A DNA stretch of 34,937 bases from a virus, in the IMG/VR virus record IMGVR_UViG_3300025917_000042, positions 1 to 34,937 of that record; one strand, 5' to 3'. The notes under the pieces are model-generated. The model had not been told where the DNA came from. It saw nothing but the letters and a program-made list of their open reading frames with translations, and searched no databases. This document shows positions 19,323 to 27,366 of this stretch, one piece after another. The position numbers and the translations under genes were made by a program. Each line of letters starts with the position of its first letter. Positions within the stretch are counted from its first letter, which is position 1.

Positions 19323-21542
19323 ATGGCAAAAAAAACTACATTTACTAAAGCAGAGGTCTGGGAGGAGCGAGCTAAGTTGGCGGTCGGCCAGCAGGCCAAG
19401 CTGTTCAAGCGTTTTTCCAACTGGTACGACTCCCTCTACACCGTCATGGGGACGATTCCGGCTCCTTGGCGTTCCAAGGTGTATGTTCCTGTCCTAGCCC
19501 GCCAGACCTGGGCGTTGGTTTCCAAGTTCCTGGCGATTAAGCCTGGCTTCCAAGTGCGGGTCTCCAATCCCGAAGAAGGTTTGGACGACATAGACGAGAA
19601 AGCCATGAAAGCCCAGAGGAAGTTGGAATATGATTTTGAGAATCCTTACCTTGATAATTCTATGCGTGATAAATTGTTTGCTCCTTTACTGGATGCTGTT
19701 GTCACTGGAACAGGACTTGTAAAGGTCAAGTGGTGCGTGGACGAGGACAAGCGTTACGAGCGGGAGATAGATGCCGAGGGCAACGCCGACCTGTCTAAAG
19801 AGAAGAAAACCACCAAGAAGATTTCCTATAACGACGTAGAGCCGGTCAACATCTTCAACGTCCTAGTCAGCCCGGCCGCCACCGACCTCTATAACGCCCC
19901 ATGGATAATCATCAAGGAGTATAAGACCATGAAGGAGCTGAAAGACGCTGGCATTTATAACAACCTTGACCAACTGAGCGGTAATGACGCCTATGACGAC
20001 GACTTCACGGCCTATAACTTCTCCCGTAACCGCCTGACTTCCACCCAGAACCGCAAGGACGACACCATAGATAGGGTCAAGGTCTACGAATGTTATGAGG
20101 GCGACACTATCCAGACCTTCGCTGAGAGCCAGTCCACCGACAGCGGCCCCAGCGGCTGGGTGCCTCTCCTAGAGCGTAAGAACCCCTACTGGTTCGGCAA
20201 GTACCCCCTCGTTAAGTTTCATGTTAAGAAGCGCCCCTTTGATTTCTGGGGCGAGGGTATCTACGAGACCACCTACCGCCTCCAGAGTGCCTATAACGAT
20301 GTCTATAACCACTTCCTAGACCAGTGGAACTTAGCTGAGAACTCCATGTTGATGGTTAAAGAGAACAGTAACGTCAATGACTATATAGTTGAACCCGGCG
20401 GCACCATTACTTTTAGGGGCGAGACACCTCCTACCCAGTTCAAACACGCCATGCCTGACCCTCGTGCCATGGAGACCATCTTAAACCACCTTGATTCGGC
20501 CGTAGAGGGGGTCACCATCTCGCAGTACGCCGCCGGGCTACCTAACGACCAGACTGACAAGACCAAGGGTACGGCTACCGGCATCGTCAAATTACAGGAA
20601 GCGGCTGGCGATGTCGTCACCTTCATGCGCCAGAACTTCTCCCAATCCATCGTGCAGATAGGCCGGATGTGGCTGTCCAACAATCAGCAGTTCATGGACC
20701 AGCCGGTGGACATCTCCGTTACCGTCAAGGGACGCAAAGTGCCAATGAGAGTCTCGCCAAAAGATATGCAAGGCGATATGGAGCTGACGATTGACGAAGC
20801 CTCCATGGACCCAGCCTCGCAGGATGAGAAAATGCAGCGGGAAACCTTATTCCTACAGGAACTCCAGCAGTTACACCAAGCCTCGGTAGAGCAGTCCCAA
20901 GCCACTAGGTTTGCCACTTCCCCTCTCTACCTGGACTTCGCTAACATCTTCCAAGACTATGCCCTGTTGATGGGACGTAGCCAAGCTGACAAATATATCT
21001 TGCCCGAACAGGACGTCCAGCAGGCCATCCAAGCCTCCCAGACACCGTTTATCATGCCTAACGAGAAGTGGCAGATTGACCTCAACCAGCTATACGGTAG
21101 TGAGGCTGCCCAGCTACTCCAGCGTAGTGGTATCCAACCTGCCCCAGAACGAGCCTCTGAACAACCAGTCCAAGGTGATGTCTTTGCTGCTAAACAGACC
21201 GGCCCTGGTGGCGCACCGCCCAGCGAAGGCCCTGGCAGCATTCCCCCCGGAACACCCGACCCGACCCAAGTAACGCCTGACCACGTTCTGAAGGCCGTAG
21301 ACTCCCACCAAGCCAGCCAGCTTAAAGAAGCCCAATCCGCCCATAAGATGACTCTGGCTGAGGCCAAGCAAGCCCACGACCAGCAAATCAAGGAAGCCCA
21401 ACTACAGTTACAAGCCCATCAGCAGCAGTTTGACCAGATGAAGGCCGCTGCCGAGTTCCAGCACCAGGCCAGCCAGCCCCAGAATCCCGTCCAGAAAGCC
21501 GTCAGCCGAGTAACCGGAAGAAAGAAGAAAAAGAATGGATGA
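19323..21542 (+). CDS. portal protein
   Basis: A 739-residue portal of the P22/SU10-like class; it forms the dodecameric ring through which DNA enters and leaves. Supporting segments are FSNWYDSLYTVMGTIPAPWR, YVPVLARQTWALVSKFLAI, VTGTGLVKVKW, FDFWGEGIYETTYRLQSAYN (the clip/stem approach) and NDVYNHFLDQWNLAENSML, with GTATGIVKLQEAAGD in the late stem. The C-terminus (about 660-739) is Gln/Ala-rich coiled coil ending in a Lys-rich tail, as expected for a barrel or DNA-contacting extension. The size fits podovirus portals. The next gene overlaps by eight bases. Confidence 0.9.
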   Translation: MAKKTTFTKAEVWEERAKLAVGQQAKLFKRFSNWYDSLYTVMGTIPAPWRSKVYVPVLARQTWALVSKFLAIKPGFQVRVSNPEEGLDDIDEKAMKAQRKLEYDFENPYLDNSMRDKLFAPLLDAVVTGTGLVKVKWCVDEDKRYEREIDAEGNADLSKEKKTTKKISYNDVEPVNIFNVLVSPAATDLYNAPWIIIKEYKTMKELKDAGIYNNLDQLSGNDAYDDDFTAYNFSRNRLTSTQNRKDDTIDRVKVYECYEGDTIQTFAESQSTDSGPSGWVPLLERKNPYWFGKYPLVKFHVKKRPFDFWGEGIYETTYRLQSAYNDVYNHFLDQWNLAENSMLMVKENSNVNDYIVEPGGTITFRGETPPTQFKHAMPDPRAMETILNHLDSAVEGVTISQYAAGLPNDQTDKTKGTATGIVKLQEAAGDVVTFMRQNFSQSIVQIGRMWLSNNQQFMDQPVDISVTVKGRKVPMRVSPKDMQGDMELTIDEASMDPASQDEKMQRETLFLQELQQLHQASVEQSQATRFATSPLYLDFANIFQDYALLMGRSQADKYILPEQDVQQAIQASQTPFIMPNEKWQIDLNQLYGSEAAQLLQRSGIQPAPERASEQPVQGDVFAAKQTGPGGAPPSEGPGSIPPGTPDPTQVTPDHVLKAVDSHQASQLKEAQSAHKMTLAEAKQAHDQQIKEAQLQLQAHQQQFDQMKAAAEFQHQASQPQNPVQKAVSRVTGRKKKKNG

Positions 21543-21858
21543 AATTAAAGAAGCTAAAATCCGTTATGCCCATCAGATAGAGGACGGCCGTAAGATTGAG
21601 GTCTTTACCAATATACCCGAGTACCAGTGGTACGTTGAGAACGTCGTCAAGCCCACCATTGAGGAATATACCGAGCGTATCCTGAGCGGTAAGATTGCCA
21701 GTGATAAGGAAGACTGGGTGTTGCGAGGCATGATTCAGGGCATGAAACTGATGATTGAGACTCCTGAGAACTTCAAACATACCGGCCAACAGGCTAAGAA
21801 ACAAGCCAAGAAGCTTGCCAAATACCAGAAAGCGATGGACGATGAGCGTGAAATCTGA
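21535..21858 (+). CDS. small helical head-region protein
   Basis: A 107-residue charged helical protein between portal and scaffold genes (MDEIKEAKIRYAHQIEDGRK, EYTERILSGKIASDKEDWVL, QQAKKQAKKLAKYQKAMDDE). No family recognised; the position suggests a head-assembly or portal-associated factor. It overlaps the portal gene at its start and the next gene at its end. Confidence 0.65.
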   Translation: MDEIKEAKIRYAHQIEDGRKIEVFTNIPEYQWYVENVVKPTIEEYTERILSGKIASDKEDWVLRGMIQGMKLMIETPENFKHTGQQAKKQAKKLAKYQKAMDDEREI

Positions 21859-22057
21859 CGAGGAGAAACTCAAAGAGCCGTTAGACAGCCGCCACGAAGT
21901 CGTGGAGCGCATCCATAAGAAAGACCTCAAGCCGATGTACGACACCAACCATGACCATGTTTACCAGAGAGACCCAGATGACGAGACCAACGATTACTAT
22001 GCCGAGGTCTGTGTTATACGAAACTGTAACTTAGGGAGATTGATAGCGAAAGATTGA
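21842..22057 (+). CDS. small protein with His/Cys motif
   Basis: A 71-residue protein starting MSVKSDEEKLKEPLDSRHEV. The second half, DTNHDHVYQRDPDDETNDYY then AEVCVIRNCNLGRLI, resembles phage mini zinc-ribbon proteins (HxxxxDPDD...C..C..GRL), with Cys and His residues placed to bind a metal. The start at 21842 overlaps the preceding gene by 17 bases; GTG 21848 is an alternative. Its stop overlaps the -35 box of the capsid-unit promoter. Confidence 0.6.
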   Translation: MSVKSDEEKLKEPLDSRHEVVERIHKKDLKPMYDTNHDHVYQRDPDDETNDYYAEVCVIRNCNLGRLIAKD

Positions 22058-22083
22058 CAACAGTGATATAAGCCGATTAATAT
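22054..22083 (+). promoter_or_regulatory. promoter before the scaffold-capsid unit
   Basis: TTGACA (22054-22059), 18-base spacer, TAATAT (22078-22083). Transcription would start near 22090. The spacer contains ATATAAGCC (22066-22074), a copy of the late-unit motif. The capsid genes therefore may have their own promoter within the late region. Confidence 0.5.
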
Positions 22084-22098
22084 ACAAGGAGATAAGCA

Positions 22099-22881
22099 GT
22101 GGAACCAACCACAACACCAACAACAGATACGCCCACGGAAGAAGCAACAGCCGTTGCACCACCCGAAAATACGCCCCCTACCGAGGCACCGGCCGAAGTA
22201 GAAACCCAAACAGCTGCTCCAGACGAGCAGGCATCCGAGGCAACCGAGCAGACCGCTCAACCGCCTACAAGCACGGATGCGCCTACGGAAGATGGTGATG
22301 ATGACGAGGAAGAAGCACTAACATACCAGGCTCCTACACCAGTCCCGCCCATTGACTTCTCCCAGCTGCCAGCTGACGAGAACGGCCTGATTGACCCGAA
22401 CCAACTGGCAGGTGCGATTAACCAACGTATCGCCCAAGCCGAACAGAACGCCGTAGCTCAGGCCCAGCGCATGTACGCTGAAAACGAGCAAGAGAAACGC
22501 CTGTGGGATAAAGCCTACAGCAAGTATCCGGACCTTAAAAACGACAAAGAGCTACACAATCTCGTCCACCAGGCACGGATTGGCGAAGCGACCGACCTGT
22601 TGAGCCGTTCCAACGACCCTAACAGCGTCAAGTTGCCCACTCCAGCTCAGGTAGCAGATAAACTCTTTAAGCGAATAGGCAGCGCTAAGTCAGCAGGCAT
22701 GCAGCAGGCCACCACCAACACCGTCGTCCAAAAGTCGGCTCAGTTGGAAACAGCCGGACGCACCTCCAATGACGCAGCAGACTCCTTGACGCAGGCCCGC
22801 AGTAACCTTAAAAACCCTAATGCGCAAGTCCGTACCGAAGCCGCTAACAAATTGTTAAGGAACTTTTTGGGCTGGGAATAG
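22099..22881 (+). CDS. capsid scaffolding protein
   Basis: A 260-residue protein with GTG start and AAGGAG seven bases upstream. The N-terminal 75 residues are Thr/Pro/Glu-rich and very acidic (GDDDEEEAL), the middle is a coiled coil (NQRIAQAEQNAVAQAQRMYA then ENEQEKRLWDKAY), and the C-terminus is helical and moderately basic. Directly upstream of the major capsid gene, with this acidic-helical layout, it is a scaffold that would guide procapsid assembly and leave or be lost before packaging. The sequence itself is not conserved enough to prove this. Confidence 0.8.
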   Translation: MEPTTTPTTDTPTEEATAVAPPENTPPTEAPAEVETQTAAPDEQASEATEQTAQPPTSTDAPTEDGDDDEEEALTYQAPTPVPPIDFSQLPADENGLIDPNQLAGAINQRIAQAEQNAVAQAQRMYAENEQEKRLWDKAYSKYPDLKNDKELHNLVHQARIGEATDLLSRSNDPNSVKLPTPAQVADKLFKRIGSAKSAGMQQATTNTVVQKSAQLETAGRTSNDAADSLTQARSNLKNPNAQVRTEAANKLLRNFLGWE

Positions 22882-22906
22882 GACATTGCAGAAAGAAGAA
22901 TAAACA

Positions 22907-23797
22907 ATGGCACTTGCTATTACAGTAAACGACCCGGCGGTTCGGGAAGATTTGCTTGACCTTATCGTCAACATTGACCCCGAAGAAGACCAACTCTATG
23001 TCGGCCTTCAGAAACACAAAGCCAGCCAACCTTACCACCAATGGTTGACTGACACCCTAGCTACCGTGACTGGCGCAGGCCAGAACGAAGGGTTTGACCC
23101 GGCTTTCGCCGCTAGGACCAACCCTGTCCGTAAAGCGAACTACACGCAGATTATCTCTGCCGAGTTCCAGATTACCGACAGTGAACGCAACAGTAACACA
23201 GCTGGTTTCAAAGACCGCTACACCTACGAAATGCAGAAGGCGCTGCTTGAATGGCGTCGTAACGCTGAGTTCTCCATCGTCAGAAACTCTCTGGCTTCCG
23301 GTAACACCTCAGCTTCCGCAGCCCGCCAGATGGCTGGTGTACGGGCGCAGATAACCACCCTGACCACCAACCAGGCTTCCGTATCGCTCAGCGAGTCAAT
23401 CCTGAACGACTACTTCCAGAACGCCTGGACAAACGGCGGTATCGTGGATAACGTCTACGTCGGTGCTAGGTTGAAGCGGCGCATCAGCGGTTTCACCAAC
23501 ACCAACACCCGTTTCGTAGACGCCACGACCAGCTCAGTCAACAACGTCATAAATGTATATGACTCAGACTTCGGCCGTGTCAACATCCACAAACACCGTT
23601 GGGTACAGAACTCTGACGACACTAACCTGAACGTCATTGGTCTACAACAGGACAAGTGGGCAGTTGCTCACCTGGATGAGCCTCACTACCAAGAAATCCC
23701 AAGGACTGGTTACTCCAGCAAGGGAATGATTGTTGGTGAGTTGACCCTTGAAGCCTTGAACGAGAAGTCAAGCTTCCAAGCGTTCAACCTCCAGTAA
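22907..23797 (+). CDS. major capsid protein, SU10/DUF5309-like
   Basis: A 296-residue protein, the right size for an HK97-fold capsid subunit. Conserved features of the SU10 (DUF5309) capsid family are HQWLTDTLATVTGAGQNEGF, ANYTQIISAEFQITDSE, YEMQKALLEWRRNAEFSIV, AARQMAGVRAQI, DNVYVGARLKRRISGF and a C-terminal strand GMIVGELTLEALNEKSS. Translation starts MALAITVNDPAVREDLLDLI with a weak AGAAAGAAG upstream. It follows the scaffold and is followed by a strong hairpin, consistent with very high expression. Confidence 0.88.
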   Translation: MALAITVNDPAVREDLLDLIVNIDPEEDQLYVGLQKHKASQPYHQWLTDTLATVTGAGQNEGFDPAFAARTNPVRKANYTQIISAEFQITDSERNSNTAGFKDRYTYEMQKALLEWRRNAEFSIVRNSLASGNTSASAARQMAGVRAQITTLTTNQASVSLSESILNDYFQNAWTNGGIVDNVYVGARLKRRISGFTNTNTRFVDATTSSVNNVINVYDSDFGRVNIHKHRWVQNSDDTNLNVIGLQQDKWAVAHLDEPHYQEIPRTGYSSKGMIVGELTLEALNEKSSFQAFNLQ

Positions 23798-23808
23798 CAA
23801 ACAAATGC

Positions 23809-23836
23809 AGGGTGGTGGTAATTTGGCTGCCACCCT
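23809..23836 (+). terminator. hairpin after the major capsid gene
   Basis: AGGGTGGTGG (23809-23818) pairs with CTGCCACCCT (23827-23836), eight Watson-Crick and two wobble pairs with an eight-base loop. It stands 12 bases after the capsid stop and just before the Shine-Dalgarno of the next gene. It may reduce downstream expression or protect capsid mRNA; there is no U tract. Confidence 0.5.
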
Positions 23837-23846
23837 TGGAGAAAAT

Positions 23847-23969
23847 ATGAAACCAGACGACGTCACCATAATCCAAGTCGTACCATCGGGTAGTTCCACG
23901 GTCGGTTTGGGTGATGACGGCAAGCTGTACCGTTATGATTATCCTTCTAACAGTTGGGTGAACCCATGA
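23847..23969 (+). CDS. 40-residue small protein after capsid
   Basis: MKPDDVTIIQVVPSGSSTVG continuing LGDDGKLYRYDYPSNSWVNP, a small beta-hairpin-like protein. A TTGGAGAAA ribosome site precedes the ATG, and the stop overlaps the next start as ATGA. Related short modules (GDDGKLYxYD...W) occur in many phages near head genes. Function unknown. Confidence 0.65.
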   Translation: MKPDDVTIIQVVPSGSSTVGLGDDGKLYRYDYPSNSWVNP

Positions 23970-24349
23970 AGCAAGTTGACGCCGTATCCGAAGCCTACAA
24001 GACCTTTAACAAGGTGATTGATGAGATATTGAAACACCCGCCTGGGCCGAAACGCTGGCGAGCTGCCCACGACCTGTTATACCTGAACCTGTCGGAGCGT
24101 AATCGCCGGGAATACCGGGCAGTCATCAAGGAGAACGCCATGCTTAGAGAACAGGTAGACAAGCACGGCCGGGCTATAGGTGTCACTAAGTCAGAAAGAG
24201 CTGATAAGACTTTCAGAAACGCCCTAGCCTTCCCGCACGGCGCTTACTACGCCATTATGAAATCCGACCCAAGAGCCTTCAGCGACAAGAATAATGCCGC
24301 CAAGATGTTCAAAGCCTTCCCAGAATATAATACCCGGAGCGTGGCGTAA
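23966..24349 (+). CDS. hypothetical head-tail region protein
   Basis: A 127-residue basic helical protein. The start at 23966 is coupled (ATGA) to the preceding small gene; the GTG 12 bases earlier is less likely. MKQVDAVSEAYKTFNKVIDE, RRAHDLL-like helices (RWRAAHDLLYLNLSERNRRE) and SERADKTFRNALAFPHGAYY are visible. It occupies the position where podoviruses encode a head-completion or connector factor. No family recognised. Confidence 0.6.
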   Translation: MKQVDAVSEAYKTFNKVIDEILKHPPGPKRWRAAHDLLYLNLSERNRREYRAVIKENAMLREQVDKHGRAIGVTKSERADKTFRNALAFPHGAYYAIMKSDPRAFSDKNNAAKMFKAFPEYNTRSVA

Positions 24350-25017
24350 TGTCTGTCACTCAAACCTCAGTTATGCAGGATTTATCGTATCTCTTAGGGG
24401 AAACCAGTGTACCTAGTTCTGGCACGGAAGACCGCCAAGCCTTTATCCAAAGGGCCTTAGAGCGTGTTTACAGGGCCTATGACTGGCCTTTCAGCAAATC
24501 TACGGCAACTATAGCTCTGGTGGGCGGAATCGCCTCCTTGCCTACCACAGTGCATCAGGACAGCATCTTAGACGTCCGTATCAAAGGTACGGGGGCTGGG
24601 GCTGACAACGTCTTTGTCCAGATACCCTATAAGGACCAGGATAAGTTCAGCGCTGGGTCGTTCCGTTACTGGCTGACGGGATATGAAGGCACTTATAAGC
24701 TCAATACCAACGAAACTACCTCCTCTACGCTGACCCTTTTCTACGAGAATGTAACACCAGTTATCAATGCTTCCATCGCTACGCCCTTCCCCTCCAGTAT
24801 GGCTCTCGCTAGAGGGGCGCTGACCTATGTGCGCCAAGCTGAAGACCCCCAAGCCGACATCGCCCAAGAAGAATACCTGTTCCAAATGGAATTAGAGGAA
24901 GTCATCGCCCAGTATAACCGCAGCAAACCAGCTGTGAGAGGCCGTACCCTGCACGAGCTGAACTACACCAATATCGGTGACATAGATGATACTGGGGTAA
25001 ACTGGTCGGGAGCCTAA
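24349..25017 (+). CDS. head-tail adaptor protein (P22 gp4/T7 gp11-like role)
   Basis: A 222-residue protein. The helical N-terminus QAFIQRALERVYRAYDWPFS is characteristic of tail adaptor subunits that clamp below the portal (a ...AL..VY..YDWPF pattern). It is followed by a beta barrel (TATIALVGGIASLPTTVHQD) and returns to helix (EYLFQMELEEVIAQYNRSKP). Position between capsid and hub genes is as in other podoviruses. It starts on the last base of the previous stop. Confidence 0.8.
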   Translation: MSVTQTSVMQDLSYLLGETSVPSSGTEDRQAFIQRALERVYRAYDWPFSKSTATIALVGGIASLPTTVHQDSILDVRIKGTGAGADNVFVQIPYKDQDKFSAGSFRYWLTGYEGTYKLNTNETTSSTLTLFYENVTPVINASIATPFPSSMALARGALTYVRQAEDPQADIAQEEYLFQMELEEVIAQYNRSKPAVRGRTLHELNYTNIGDIDDTGVNWSGA

Positions 25018-25019
25018 CC

Positions 25020-26693
25020 ATGGCACAGACGATTCCCCAAAAGCGTGGCGGCCGGACTGCCTACGCCGAGCTGGTTGTCCTAAATCCATCAAAAGGTCTG
25101 AACAATCTCATCTCAGATAACTTGGTTGATGACAAGGAATCCACTTCACTAGAGAATATCATGTTCGTGGAGAGCGGGGCGGCTGCCAAGTCCTATGGCT
25201 TTACCAATGTTGGGACGGGTCTGAGTAACAACCCCAGAGGTCTGGCCTACTTCTCCGACACCATTGCTTCTAATAAACTACTTTACACGGTAGATGGCAC
25301 GGCTCTGAAGTTCCTTAGCGGTACTACTTGGACTAGCGTATCAGGTGCCAGTTTCAGCTCCTCGGCTCAGATAAACTTCAACCAAGCCAACGGTGCCATG
25401 TATGTTTTTGACGGTACCAGTGCCATCGCTAAGATTGCCTCCGGTGGGACGCTGACTAGAAACGGCCACGCCCCCAAAGCCAAGTTCGGTATATTCTACC
25501 AAGGGCGGCACTTCGTAGCTGGGGTGGACGGGCAGCCTAACCGCCTGTATATCTCTAAGACCACAGATGCCAGCGAGTTCACTGTAACCACCGGTGGTAC
25601 ACAACCCCAGCCGGATAACAGTAACGACGCCGATTCCGGCGGTCCGAACGTACCTGGTGCGACTGCTTTCAGCTCTGACGCTACCGGCAATGCCAACGCC
25701 AACGTAGTGGATATCAACAAGTTTGACGGCGATAAGATTACCGGACTGGCTAAGTTCCAAGACGTCCTGATTGTCTTCAAGGAACGCTCCATCTACCAAC
25801 TGACTCTTAACGCTTCAACCGGGGCGACTGTCTCGCCCGTTTCCAAGTCCTACGGCTGCGTGTCACACCGCTCCATAGACAACGTGGAGAACGACTGCTT
25901 CTTCCTGACCCGTAACGGTATCTTCGTCCTCGGCAACGAGCCTAACTACTTCAATGTCATCCGTACTAACGAACTGTCAGCCCGAATCCACCCTGAGATA
26001 GAGGTCATCAACCCGACTAACTACACCAACGCTACTGCCCTGTTCAACCAGTATGTCTATTACTTGGGCATTCCTTCCGGCGGTGTTACGGCTAACAACG
26101 TCACGCTAACCTATGACCGCCGCTTCCAAGCCTTCTCTAAACTGACCCATATCCAGCCGGAGTGTTTCACCGTCTACACCGACTCTACCAACACCGACAC
26201 CATCTATTTCACCTCGGCCAGTTCAGCCAATGTCTATAAATTCACTACTAACTATGACTCTAACGGGTCGGCCATCTCCGCCCAATGGACATCTAAGGCG
26301 TTTGACCTTGGCAACTTCAGCCTTTATAAGCGCTGGGTGACTTGTGACATCCTATTTAGACAACTGGTCGGTACTATTACTGTCACCTTCTATACCGACA
26401 ACGGCAATATCCTCAAGACCACGACCGTTTCTTCTTCCACCACGGGTGGCCTAGCTACCAACATCCTCGGCGGTGGCGACCGGCTCGGTGGCACGGTCAG
26501 CACCTCTAGTACAGGCGTAACGACAGCTTCTACCAACATACCTTACAGGTTCCGAATAAACACCAAGTCCCGTTCCATCAAAGTCCAGGTCAGCAACGGC
26601 ATCATCAACCAGACCTTTATTGTCCTTGGGGTTAAGTTCCGCTACCGAGCCTATTCCGCTTTCATCTTCCCATCTTCGCTGAAGGTGAACTGA
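25020..26693 (+). CDS. tail hub or nozzle, beta-propeller-like
   Basis: A 557-residue beta-rich protein. KGLNNLISDNLVDDKESTSL at the N-terminus is typical of P22 gp10/T7 gp12-like tail proteins (GLN...D..L...E...L.N). Repeating blades follow: LLYTVDGTALKFL, AMYVFDGTSAIAKI, FYQGRHFVAGVDGQPNRLYI, VFKERSIYQL, CFFLTRNGIFVLG. The C-terminal part (TSKAFDLGNFSLYKRWVTCD...) is a beta sandwich. It likely closes the tail tube and carries the fibre. It starts three bases after the adaptor gene. Confidence 0.82.
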   Translation: MAQTIPQKRGGRTAYAELVVLNPSKGLNNLISDNLVDDKESTSLENIMFVESGAAAKSYGFTNVGTGLSNNPRGLAYFSDTIASNKLLYTVDGTALKFLSGTTWTSVSGASFSSSAQINFNQANGAMYVFDGTSAIAKIASGGTLTRNGHAPKAKFGIFYQGRHFVAGVDGQPNRLYISKTTDASEFTVTTGGTQPQPDNSNDADSGGPNVPGATAFSSDATGNANANVVDINKFDGDKITGLAKFQDVLIVFKERSIYQLTLNASTGATVSPVSKSYGCVSHRSIDNVENDCFFLTRNGIFVLGNEPNYFNVIRTNELSARIHPEIEVINPTNYTNATALFNQYVYYLGIPSGGVTANNVTLTYDRRFQAFSKLTHIQPECFTVYTDSTNTDTIYFTSASSANVYKFTTNYDSNGSAISAQWTSKAFDLGNFSLYKRWVTCDILFRQLVGTITVTFYTDNGNILKTTTVSSSTTGGLATNILGGGDRLGGTVSTSSTGVTTASTNIPYRFRINTKSRSIKVQVSNGIINQTFIVLGVKFRYRAYSAFIFPSSLKVN

Positions 26694-26701
26694 TACAGGT
26701 A

Positions 26702-26730
26702 TTGACTTAATTTTAACAGTGTGCTATACT
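26702..26730 (+). promoter_or_regulatory. sigma70 promoter fused to GTG start 26738
   Basis: TTGACT (26702-26707), 17-base spacer, TATACT (26725-26730). Seven bases separate the -10 box from the GTG at 26738, so a leaderless mRNA is predicted. The promoter lies between the tail hub gene and the membrane-anchored gene. Confidence 0.8.
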
Positions 26731-26737
26731 CCCAAGC

Positions 26738-27313
26738 GTGAAAAAGCTACTGAAAATCATCTTAGTAATCGTCTTGGTTTTCGTGGTTTTTGTGGGCGGG
26801 GCAGCAGTAGGATTGAGTAGCTATCCGCACCTGACTACGCCTAATGGCGTTGCCAAGCCACTCACTCAAGACCCTATCCTGTTAGCCGATGCCCAGCAAC
26901 TGGGTATAGACACCTCTAACGTCAACCTAAGTTTCGCCGACCAGTTATCCGCCAGTGATGTATCACCTAGTGATGTCGTGGTCGGTAGTTTCACAGCGCC
27001 TAATAATATTAAGGTCAAGTCCGGGCAGGAAAAGTCACAAGAATTGAACACAGTAGCCTATGAGTTCATGCACTACTTCTGGAGCCAGTTACCGGTGACC
27101 AGCCAGTCGCAACTGACAACTACCCTAAATGATTTCTATAACCAAGATTCCGAGTTCCAGCGTATCACGGCCGGATATGTCGGCAGCGATGCTGTACTGG
27201 CAGATGAACGTAATTCCACTGCCTGCACCCTTGTTCCGCCCTATGTGCTGACCGATGACTTCAACGCCTACTGTAACCAGTTCATCCCCAACCGAGCTAT
27301 TTTATTTGAATAG
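26738..27313 (+). CDS. membrane-anchored extracytoplasmic moron protein
   Basis: A 191-residue protein with GTG start at the predicted transcription start. MKKLLKIILVIVLVFVVFVG and onward to about residue 28 is an uncleaved N-terminal membrane anchor; the rest would be outside. The segment NTVAYEFMHYFWSQLP resembles the HExxH region of extracellular zinc peptidase-like families, but the first His is Tyr108, so metal binding is probably lost. Cys163 and Cys179 could form a disulfide. It has its own strong promoter inside the tail gene cluster, unlike its neighbours, and reads as a moron expressed independently of lytic growth. Surface modification or superinfection exclusion is plausible but unproven. 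Confidence 0.7.
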   Translation: MKKLLKIILVIVLVFVVFVGGAAVGLSSYPHLTTPNGVAKPLTQDPILLADAQQLGIDTSNVNLSFADQLSASDVSPSDVVVGSFTAPNNIKVKSGQEKSQELNTVAYEFMHYFWSQLPVTSQSQLTTTLNDFYNQDSEFQRITAGYVGSDAVLADERNSTACTLVPPYVLTDDFNAYCNQFIPNRAILFE

Positions 27314-27333
27314 TTGTGGTATCATAAAACCAA

Positions 27334-27358
27334 AGATACGCTAACAGATAGGCCTAAT
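27334..27358 (+). promoter_or_regulatory. tandem late-unit motifs before gene 27367
   Basis: AGATACGCTAAC (27334-27345) is directly followed by AGATAGGCCTAAT (27346-27358). The second starts 21 bases before ATG 27367, which lacks a Shine-Dalgarno. GCTAACAGATA within it recurs at 3912-3922. Confidence 0.5.
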
Positions 27359-27366
27359 ATGAAAAA

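Noticed and set aside
27359-27361. ATG at 27359 as the start of the internal virion protein
   Set aside because: It is out of frame with the gene; ATG 27367 opens the correct frame.
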